Assembly (NCBI GenBank): GCA_003415625.1
Contig: PYIU01000001.1
Coordinates: 4,960,746 to 5,024,745 of the forward strand
From: Aquanectria penicillioides
Lineage: Eukaryota; Ascomycota; Sordariomycetes; Hypocreales; Nectriaceae
DNA: 64,000 nt
Direction of reading: 5' to 3'
In this document: piece by piece, positions 55,851 to 64,000 of the stretch
Layout of the letters: every line of letters starts with the position of its first letter
Position numbering within the stretch: the first letter of the stretch is position 1
Notes under the pieces: generated by a model
Database searches by the model: none
Seen by the model: only the letters and a program-made list of their open reading frames with translations
Told to the model about the DNA's origin: nothing
Position numbers and translations under genes: made by a program

Positions 55851-57326
55851 CTTGAAGAGACACTCGCAAATCCAGAAGACCAGGGGGGCGAGAAGGACAG
55901 AGCGTCGCAAACAATAGCGATGCGATGCAGTACGCAGCAATGTGGTCGGGAGAAGTCTAGTCGGTCTGCCTCGAGGGGGACAATTTAAAGCCGTTTGCTG
56001 CCCCTCCAAAGGCTGTAGGCCGGTTGCCCCTCTATTGATGCCCGCGACCCGACGCCCACTGCCGCTCCACTGAAACTGTCCACTGGGGTTCCTGCTTTTG
56101 AGTCCCTTGGGGTGCTCTTCCCCTATCGGGCAGTGGGGCTCAACATTGATCCTTGCGAGTTAGTCAGCCACTTCGGTGAGCCTCGCCTTGGAATAGCTCG
56201 ATTCAGTCCTCTGCCATCATGATACCTGCAGGGTCCGACTCGTCACCAATGAAAACCACCATGGCAAGTAGGAGCATCCTGCTGCTAGGGCCATCAAAGG
56301 CGCCGAAATGCACATCCCGCGACGAAAAGGCAATCACCATGCAGCTTGTTCCGTTGGTGGGGTGGTGATGCGCCGTTCTCCGAAGTGACCAAGGCAATGC
56401 TTTGCAGCTGAGACGTCGATTTCCGGCCACTTCCGGCTGTGCACGTAGATTCCGAACCTTCATCAACACATATTCTGGCAGCGATGACAGCATGAGTGCA
56501 GCCTCGAGCGCAATCTCTCGATTTTCAAGACCGATTCTCCAGTATGTAACCCTACAGCCAGGCTCCATAAGGCTTTGCTTGCGTGGATGCATCTTGCATC
56601 TCACTGTGTCTTAAATCTTGCACTTGCAAAAGTGATGGCCATGTCCCAGATTGGTGATTGTGCAGTCCTATAGTTGGAGATGATGAACTATATCCTTAGG
56701 ATATAGTTGTCTCCCTGTTGGCTTATTGCACCAATCGCTCAATAGCCAGGTGTGTCCCCCGAATTCGGTGTATTCTCGTATCCGGAGATTCCGGCTGGAT
56801 CTCAGTGACACCTGGTCAGGGTAGAGAGTGAACCGAAGGAGCGAGCGCCATGTTGGCTCAATAGGCAAGTTGTGCGCAAATAATTTTCGCAGCACCTCTG
56901 GGCTGGACCGGAAGGGGCTTTGGCAAGAACAGATCTTCCGGCGCGACCATTTTTGGGAGAGTAGGAAAGATGAAGTTGGATGGGATAAGATTATGGTCTG
57001 AGTGGTGAGATTCATGGTGGTGAGTTCAAAAGAGTTTATGCGCTAAATCGGATATTCCGCAAGCGGGGTCCGTGGAGCTGTCCTCCATGCTATCAGGGGA
57101 ATCATCCCAAGCGAGGCTGGGGAGCTTCGTCACTGACAACCTCACGCCCGTCGCCACCGTCAGCTCTCCCCCATTTTCCGACATTTCGCGGTGACTGGGA
57201 TAAAGAAAAAAAAGGTCGCGACAGCTTCTAATAAACGATCGCAACTTCTGCCGAGCATCGAATCCACCCACATACACCCTCTTTCCCAGCGTCGTTGGCA
57301 CCGCCGCGAGCTGGCCTACCGCAAGC
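55851..57326. other. Divergent intergenic region between IDI1 and END3
   Basis: 1.48 kb. Minus-strand frames of 133 codons (56203-56604) and 115 codons (56668-57015) are open but show no recognisable family. An inverted pair TATATCCTTAGGATATAG at 56689-56706 is a perfect palindrome. Regulatory content is otherwise unknown. Confidence 0.35.
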
Positions 57327-58625
57327 ATGGCTCCCAAGATCGAGGCGCAAGAAATCGAGACCTACTGGAACATCTTTTCCACTCGAACAGGAGGCGGAAA
57401 GTACCTGACGGGCGAGCAGGCTGCCCCAGTCCTCAAAAACAGCGGTCTCCGAGATGACCAGCTCGAGAGGGTGTGGGACTTGGCGGACGTTGACAATGAT
57501 GGAAACCTGGACTTCGAAGAGTTCTGTGTGGCGATGAGAGTCATTTTTGACATTCTCAACGGGGTAAGAATGCGACACAAGCATTGCGTGCGATTGTCAC
57601 ACAGCAGCTCACAAAAACCAGGAATACGCAGATGTACCTACGTCATTACCCGACTGGCTGGTGCCAGAATCCAAGGCCCATCTGGTGCAAGCGACACGAG
57701 CCATCACAGGCAAGCAAGTGCAATTTGAGCAAGTAGAAGAGGATGACGATACACCCGGCCTCAAGGATGGATTCGAGTGGTACATGAGCCCCGAGGACAA
57801 GTCTAAATACGAGCAAATCTACCAGGAGAACAGGGATATGCGAGGCGAGGTTGCTTGTTTGTACCCTCCAATACCCTGCGCAATTAAACCACGACTAACA
57901 ATAGTGCAGTCAACACTCTCGAAAGTCTCTATGATTCTCTAGAGGTCCCTGATACCGATATTCGCTCTGCGTGGAACCTAATCAACCCGTCTGCAGGGTC
58001 GACTATCAACAAGGACGCGTGCCTTGCTTTCCTCCACATCCTCAACTACCGTCACGAAGGCTTCCGAATCCCCCGCACGGTGCCTGCATCACTTCGCTCA
58101 AGCTTCGAGCGTAACCAGATCGACTACCAGGTTGATAACCAGCGAGGGGGTGTCAACTCTCGATGGGCTACAAAGGCCGATGACACGACAAGCACTGGCC
58201 GCAAGGCCAAGTTCGGAGACCAGTATCTTACTCGATTGGGTCGTAGCGGTTTTAAAACGGCAGGCACGGATTTCTCGACAGAGAAGACGGAAGATTGGGA
58301 GGAAGTTAGGTTGAAGCGCAAGCTTCAGGATCTTGAGGAGAAGGTGAAGAAGGTGGAGGAGATGGCAGAGCGGCGGAGAGGAGGCAAGCGTGACTCGAAG
58401 CCTGCCCTGGTCAAAAAAGAACTCGATCAGCTGCTAGAGTACAAGCGAAGGGAACTTAGAGAGCTGGAGGAGGGCAAAGGCAAGAGCGCGGCCGGCGGGA
58501 GCCTCAAGAGCATCCAGGAAGATTTGCAAACGGTCCAGGAACAGGTGGATGGCTTGGAGGCACATCTACGGTCGCGACAAGACGGACTGGAGCAAATCCG
58601 GAGAGAGATTGAGGCTGCGAAGTAA
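57327..58625 (+). CDS. END3: Actin cytoskeleton-regulatory complex protein END3
   Basis: END3 works with PAN1 and SLA1 in the actin-patch coat of endocytosis at the plasma membrane. Exons 57327-57563, 57622-57856 and 57910-58625 give 395 residues. The first EH domain is clear ([20 protein letters not shown], then the EF-hand-like [18 protein letters not shown]), followed by [10 protein letters not shown] and a second EH-like region ([20 protein letters not shown]). The C-terminal 130 residues are a Lys/Glu-rich coiled coil ([20 protein letters not shown] and [19 protein letters not shown]) corresponding to the END3 repeats that bind PAN1. Intron 2 has the donor GTTTGT, needed to give EVAFNTLES. 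The gene is divergent from IDI1 and convergent with the flavoprotein gene (122-bp spacer). Confidence 0.95.
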
Positions 58626-58747
58626 GCATAGGTGGGCCGTTCATATTTGGAGTGGTGGCGTGTGTTTTATTGCATGACCTGTAGGAATAATACGGCGCTG
58701 TTTTTTTTTGTTTTTTTTGAGTGGTATATCTAATCATAAAAGGGGTA

Positions 58748-60025
58748 TCACCACATGCTCCCATCAACGTGCTTCGATGTCCGCTCCATACCCAACGTGC
58801 GGCCCTTGACTGCCCACACTGCAAGTGACGGGACAGGCACGAGGCCGATTCGACCGGCTCCGCGAGACCTGCCTGTGCAGCAAAGGAAGATGTCCACGGC
58901 GGGACCTTTAATTGACTCGGGAGGTTCATTCCTAAACACAAGTTCGATATTGTCTGCAACACCAGCAGCCTGCGGTTTCTAGTTAGCTGTGTCTGTTGTC
59001 TGTGTAATTGGGTCCTGTCCAGAAGGGAAAATATGCTCACCTGTGCATCTGTGGTCGCGATGCTTGGCCGCGGCTTGGAGACAACGTCGCCGACTGCCCA
59101 CACGTTTTGTGCGCCTTTCACACGCATCTCGTCATCGACCTCTACGTATCTATGTTCATTCAGCCACTCCTTAGGTAGAAAATCACTATTCGGCACAAGA
59201 CCTGTCGTTGACAAATATAGGTCCGTTGTCAACTCCTCGCCGTCCGAAAGCACTACTCGTGTCTTTCCATCTGGCAACGGCGTGGCCTCTTCAGCTCGCA
59301 CTCCTTTCCGAATCACAACGCCGAGGCGCAGCAATTCGCGTTCTACAGCACCAGCGATGATATCTCCTCCTACGAGGCTCGAGGAGGAGGAGACGAGCAC
59401 CACGGTGGTAGCGGGAAAAGCAAACCGGATCTCGCCGGCAACCTCAACGCCTGTCGCTCCCGCGCCAGCAATAATAACGTGCTTTGCAGCACCAACTTGC
59501 TCAGCCGTGCGGTGAAGGCTGGCCAGTAATTCCTCGTGTGTGCCGGACGCTTTCCATGGGAGATCTGGGTCTGAAGCGCTAGCTCCTGTGGCAAGGACGA
59601 GGTGGTCGTAAGTCAGAACGCACAAGCCATCAGCACCAGTGTCAACATGGACAGTTCGAGATGAGGCATCAACTGCTGTAGCAGTGCCTACGATAAACTC
59701 AACGCTTCCTTTAGGGTACTGGTCTAACCCGGGCCGAATAGGAGCGATGATTTGATCGTCCTTGATCAAGTTGGGTATGATGGCCCTAACAGACGCAAGG
59801 TTCCAATAGAAGTGACTGTTCTACGAAATGTGAGCACAAGCTTGAATGAAAATCATGAAATAAGGGTTTCAACAACTCCGAAAGCTACTGCTCGGTTGCC
59901 CTACTTACCTTGGACACAAGAATCACTTTCAACTCTTCCTCATGTGGTTGGGTATACTTGAGCAGGCGATGGGTGACGGCTAGACCGCCCAACGAGCCGC
60001 CCAAAACAACGACCGTCTTTCCCAT
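58748..60025 (-). CDS. AIF/AMID (FSP1-like) FAD-dependent pyridine nucleotide-disulphide oxidoreductase
   Basis: Exons 60025-59909, 59820-59041 and 58969-58748 give 372 residues. The N-terminal FAD-binding Rossmann motif is VVVLGGSLGGLAVTHRLL (G-G-S-L-G-G). The NAD(P)H-binding motif is HVIIAGAGATGVEVAGEI, and the second FAD contact is NVWAVGDVV. There is no redox-active Cys pair, which fits AIF/AMID-type NAD(P)H:quinone reductases rather than glutathione or thioredoxin reductases. Family members act at lipid droplets, mitochondria or the plasma membrane; no targeting sequence is obvious here. The last intron (58970-59040) has two in-frame acceptors 9 nt apart (CTAG and CGCAG); the second lies farther from the CTAAC branch point and is preferred. 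The substrate is unknown. Confidence 0.9.
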
Positions 60026-61042
60026 GGAGGCGGTTTTTATGTACGTGGTCTCGCGAAAAGAATGGCAAGTACTTCAGGCCGATACGGACCGAACCAGTAT
60101 TTCGAGACTCAAAAAGTCTAGTATTGTCTTAAGCTGTGCGACCATGGAGTTGCACGAAGAGATTTGGGTTAAAGCCGAGTGTATTCTCCGCGGGCTCGGA
60201 GCGAGACCGGTGGCGGAGACGGTGGCGGTGGTGTGTTGGATGACGAAGACACAAGACTACAGAGGTTGAGAAATGACACTGGGCAAGTGTTTCGGCGGAT
60301 TGCTTAGTTAACTAGGTTGAGTTGTGTGGGAAATGGCCTTATTGCCCATGGCCTGTTTTATCTTTTGTGTCTCTATTTTCATGTTGGGCAGTAGTTGGTC
60401 GCGAATGAGGTTCACAGCACAGGGCATGTTGCTGGGCCATGACACCACCGGCGCGCCCTTACGTCAGTGTGTCAGTGTGTACGGACTATCTATAGGCGCA
60501 TTATCTACGATGGCAGCAGAACCCGACCCAGGCAAAAGGGACAGGTGGCCGATCTAGTCGGGTGGCTTCTCTCCTTCAGGAATCTCGTTCCGAATAAGGA
60601 CAATAAATGCCTTGCCCGAGTGCAAAACGCGGTCGAAGAAACCCCCTCTGACAAGCTCGAGAGCAGAGCTGCTGGAGCCCAAGGGACTTGGCCCACCCCG
60701 TGCTGTTCCGGACCAATAGTGGCCGACGACGTCACACACACATCGCGCTTTCCCCCATGACCGTTACCCCTCCCCCTCCAGCACCTGCCGCCTGCTGCTT
60801 CGGCCCCTCACAAAATCGCTTGTGACTTCTACTTGCCCAAGTTGAACCCCGCTAAGAGGCGGCGCCTCAGGTACTCCTCTCTCAACAATAATCCGCCGCC
60901 CCGGTTCTCCGTCTCCATCCCAACACGGTCCAGCTTATTCGCCTCTCTTCCTTTCTCTTCTTCTTCTTCTTCTATCGCACTCACATTTCTTCTTCTTCTC
61001 AGCCAAACAACAATCAATCCCTCCACCACAAATTAGTTCACG
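60026..61042. promoter_or_regulatory. Divergent promoter region of the flavoprotein and ACBP genes
   Basis: 1.0 kb. The 150 bases before the ACBP start are C/T-rich (TTCTTCTTCTTCTTCT near 60959-60975 and again near 60990), typical of the leader of a strongly expressed fungal gene. No coding region is supported. Confidence 0.45.
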
Positions 61043-61522
61043 ATGGGTCTCAACGAGGATTTCGAGAAGGCTACTGTCGACTCCAAGAAGTTGCTCGCCA
61101 AGCCTGACAACGACGAGCTTCTCAAGCTCTATGGTATGCACTCTCCTCGCCCCCACCTTCTCTCCATATGTTGTCTCTCGAACTCTGACAAGATATTCTC
61201 TCTCTACAGCTCTGTTCAAGATCGCCAACGGTGAGAACATTGCCAACGCTCCCGCTCCCGGCATGTTTGACCTCAAGGTACCTACCCCTCCCGTCCGCTC
61301 AGCACTGTGTTCCATTTCCCTTACGGAGGGGCGAGAATGAGACCCGTCTGACAGATTTCGAAACTACAGGGCAAGGCCAAGAAGAACGCCTGGCAGAAGC
61401 TGGTCGACGAGGGCGTCACCGCGGATGCCGCCAAGCAGCAGTACGTCGACCTTGTTGAGACCCTCAAGGAGAAGTACGGATACGACGAGAACAAGGAGCC
61501 CGAGGCGGTCGGCAACAACTAA
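61043..61522 (+). CDS. ACB1: Acyl-CoA-binding protein
   Basis: This is a cytosolic carrier of C14-C22 acyl-CoA esters that buffers and delivers them for lipid synthesis and signalling. Exons 61043-61133, 61210-61277 and 61370-61522 give 103 residues, a little longer than yeast Acb1 (87). The single four-helix ACB domain is complete: MGLNEDFEKATVDSKKL, LLKLYALFKIANGENI, PGMFDLKGKAKKNAW and AAKQQYVDLVETLKEKYGYD. FDLKGKAKKNAW carries the conserved Lys/Trp contacts. In this copy the usual YKQATVGD reads FKIANGEN. Both introns are short GT-AG with TACAG acceptors. A C/T-rich leader precedes the start, and the context CACGATGGG is good. Unconventional secretion as an AcbA-like precursor is known elsewhere but cannot be seen here. 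Confidence 0.95.
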
Positions 61523-63318
61523 GCGCAAGCATCGAGTACATAATGTGGCAGAAAGAGAAGAAGGAAGGCAGTCTTACGTCCATGGTATTCCATCTACCCG
61601 GATTCCAGTATTCGCTAAGGGCGAGAGAAATCATACCCAGTCGGTAGTATCCGGCCTATCATATTGAAATTGAGTGCAGTTTTGCTCTCCAGATTTTCTT
61701 TGCCCTTCTTGTGACTCGCCCAACCGTGACTAGGCGCGATCCGGCAGAAGAAGCTCTGGGCCTTGATTGAGGAAAGTTCGCTAACTCGTATTCGAACTTG
61801 GGCCTAGTTTGCCAGCCACACTCAACACCAAAACAGCCAATGGGCATATTCGGGTATTGTAGAGGCAGGCTTCGTCGCGCAGGATTCGAATGGCCATGGC
61901 TGCAGTTGTTATTGGCGGGCTATCCCTGCTGCAGCGCCGTATTGCGCCTGCCAGATATCGTCCCCAACCCATGAGCCTGGTGACTGACAATACGAAACCT
62001 ACTCCCAGGTCTATTTGGCGAGCCACTCTTCAGCACGCCCTGTCAATAGAGAAGACAGGCGCCTATCAGTCAGTTTCCATAGCAGCAACCTCGGATATGT
62101 GGTAAAGTTTCGGATACGACGTTAGATGCGAGGCTGCGCAGGAGCAGGCGTTTGACCAGTCATCAACACAGCCGCTTTGCATATGCCATCAAGCCTACCA
62201 CAGTATCGTCATCTGTCATAACGCAAGACGATCTACCTCCCAATGTCCGCTTGAATCAATTGCTCCGAGAAGAGGGGGGAACCTTCACATGTCATTGCCG
62301 AAATCCCTATCGGAAGCACAGGAACACATGATTTCCGTCAGCTGTGCAAGATTTTTTATGCACGTATGTCGTCGTCGTTGTCGTCTTTGTCAGATTTTTA
62401 TGGTGTCCCTTGTCCTGGTGGCTTACGCTCGGTTGTGGCTACGGGCCGCCCGCACATCATCCCGGCAGCATCGCAGGGTTCGCTCCCGCGTTTTTTCGTT
62501 GCTGATGGGCTTGATGATAGACCAGCCTTAGCCGACCGTTTTTTCCCCACAGATATTCCCTGCGATGTGGCTCAAACATGAACCGCCATCTGGGGTTGAC
62601 AGTGGAACACACACACATATATATATATCAAAATCACATTCATCACAGGCATAGAATTGGACCATCAGGGAAAATGTGCGTAATAAAGTCTGTTGCGTGC
62701 AATGTTGAGTAAAATTGTCTACCAGGGCAATTATTAGAGTAAAAAGAAAAAAAGGGGGGGTATACGGTGCAAACTCGAGACAAGCCCTCGCATCGCGTCG
62801 TCAAGAATAGAAACTAGGTAATAAGTTAAAGGTAGAGAGAGAGGTACGTAGTAACCCGGTACCTGAATCCAGAAAAATAGAATTAATCCCAAACACTCGG
62901 AAAGGGAGCGTTTCCATCATCGTTCGTCATCCCCTGTCGCTCTCATTCCTTTCCTTTTAAATCCACCAAAAAAAAAAAAAAACACCAAACCGATCAACTT
63001 CGGTTGAAGGGGCGGGTTCGCAAATCGAAGGGGAATCTCGGTATTGTATCTTTGCAAGTCAAATATGTCGTGAGAAGGGCATATGTATCTCAACATTGCA
63101 CAGCAAGTTTTTTTTTTCTTTTTCAAAAATAGGTATGTGTGTAAGACGGTTCGTCCCCTCGGTTTGGCGTATCCCCACAAAGCCTCCCATCGCTCTCTTT
63201 CATCGTGAAACTCGTTAAACTCGTGGTGACGCTGAGCATGTCATGTCCGGGTGGCCTTGGTGTGCCTAACGTATCCACTGGACAGAGCTTGCTTGATTTC
63301 AGAGTAGTGTCTCTTGGC
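61523..63318. other. 1.8-kb convergent region between ACBP and the GPI protein gene
   Basis: This region holds an AC/AT microsatellite (62607-62628) and poly(A) runs near 62968-62981. ORFs are under 90 codons and no RNA gene is apparent. The two 3' UTRs must lie at its ends. Confidence 0.4.
62607..62628. repeat. Compound (AC)5(AT)6 microsatellite
   Basis: Five AC units run directly into six AT units. Confidence 0.85.
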
Positions 63319-64000
63319 TTAGAGGAGGGCAAAGAGGCCAGCGGCGGCCAGAAGCATGACGCTCATGCTGGTGGTGGTGGCAGCGCCGGTGGCGACGGGA
63401 ACGGCCTTGGTGGTGGTGGAAGAGCCACCGGAGGCAGGGTTGGACTGCTTGGTGCCAGCAGGGGTGGTGACGGTGCTGTTGGAACCGACCCAAGCGCTGG
63501 TGTAAGCAGCGGTAGGGGTAGGGCAGACGGTGGTGGTGACGTCCTTGACATTGGTCTTGACGGCAGCGGGAGTCGAGGTCTTCTTGGCCGAAGGGGTGGT
63601 GGTAGGCTTGGCGCTGGTAGTCTCAACCTTGGGGGTCGAGGTGGTCTTGACAGAGGTGGTAGAGGTGGTGCTGGTGGAGGAAGTCGTGGGCTTGGCAGAG
63701 GTGGCGGAGGTGGTGATCAGGGCGTTGGTGGCGAGGGCACCGTCGACCTTGTAGGCGGCAGCACACTTGACCAGGTCCATGGAGTTGGGGCAGCACCAGG
63801 TCTGGGCCTTGGTGTCGTGAGTGCAATAGTAGCCATCATCACAAGAGTCTAGTATGGGCGGTCAGTTTCTGATGTATATCATGACTGATTGCGTGATGTA
63901 GAGTGGTATAGTTGTCTGATGGAGACGGGAGAAAGTCGATGAAGGCGTATAAGCCTCGCAGCTATCCCTCAGGGGTTAAACTTACTTCCAGTGCCGTCCA
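63319..64000 (-). CDS. GPI-anchored Ser/Thr-rich cell-surface protein, C-terminal part (5' end beyond window)
   Basis: The visible exons are 64000-63986 (partial) and 63848-63319, separated by a 137-nt intron with donor GTAAGT. A small Cys-containing segment comes first (SCDDGYYCTHDTKAQTWCCP, MDLVKCAAAY). A long Ser/Thr stalk follows with repeats of the type TTSTSTTSTTSVKTT and SAKPTTTPSAKK, then TTVCPTPTAAYTSAW. The protein ends with a small-residue region (NPASGGSS, candidate attachment site) and a hydrophobic tail MSVMLLAAAGLFALL, together a classical GPI-anchor signal. Such proteins are heavily O-mannosylated and sit in the plasma membrane or cell wall. The signal peptide must lie outside the window. 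The 215-codon + frame over it is a shadow of the repeats. Confidence 0.85.

Noticed and set aside
56203..56604. 133-codon minus ORF between IDI1 and END3
   Set aside because: No family resemblance, no splice extension and ordinary length for chance in a GC-balanced region.
63205..63852. 215-codon Gly-rich + strand ORF opposite the GPI protein
   Set aside because: It is the reverse complement of the Ser/Thr/Pro codon repeats in the real gene; Gly/Val-rich composition is expected from that.

Overview
The window is a stretch of a filamentous ascomycete (Pezizomycotina) chromosome, most likely Sordariomycetes. The evidence is about twenty eukaryotic housekeeping genes on both strands, with introns mostly of 50-140 nt, GT/GC-AG splice sites and CTAAC-like branch points, and protein sequences of the kind I remember from Sordariomycete annotations. 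The class assignment comes from memory, not from a search. There are no bacterial operons, CRISPR arrays or recognisable transposons, and I found no convincing tRNA or rRNA gene.

Layout. 1-28 kb: the end of a DHA1-type MFS transporter, EMC4 (ER membrane insertase subunit), the AP-1 beta adaptin, a prenylated ubiquitin-fold protein (UBL3/MUB type), the proteasome maturation factor UMP1, a twin-cassette soluble ABC ATPase, a DUF202 membrane protein, a glycosyltransferase-2-like type II membrane protein, the ribosomal-protein import chaperone SYO1, the mismatch repair protein MLH1 and an unrecognised basic, disordered 207-residue protein. 28.3-30.6 kb: a Zn2Cys6 transcription factor with a PAS-like domain whose zinc cluster is completed by an 8-nt micro-exon. 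30.6-46.4 kb: about 15.8 kb with no supportable protein gene, lying upstream of that factor. 46.4-64 kb: peroxisomal Lon protease, RPA2, a GNAT acetyltransferase, isopentenyl diphosphate isomerase, END3, an AIF/FSP1-like flavoprotein, acyl-CoA-binding protein and the 3' part of a GPI-anchored Ser/Thr-rich cell-surface protein.

The genes are independent housekeeping functions rather than a cluster. They cover secretion and endocytosis (EMC4, AP-1 beta, END3), proteostasis (UMP1, Lon2), genome maintenance (MLH1, RPA2), lipid and isoprenoid metabolism (IDI1, ACBP, and possibly the prenylated UBL) and ribosome assembly (SYO1).

Three structural themes stand out. (1) Four genes (ABC ATPase, Zn2Cys6 factor, Lon2, RPA2) each read through only if one missing G/C is restored in a short G/C run. 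Because RPA2 is normally essential, this looks like systematic homopolymer under-calling in the assembly. (2) Gene structures are unusual: coding first exons of 3 nt (UMP1) and 4 nt (RPA2), the 8-nt micro-exon, and three GC-AG introns among about 39 modelled. (3) Intergenic DNA repeatedly carries the palindromic motif TACCTAGGTA and poly(C)/poly(G) runs of 12-17 bases. I did not find an obviously new multi-gene system. The best candidates for undescribed biology are the large desert upstream of the transcription factor, the micro-exon and the recurrent intergenic palindrome.
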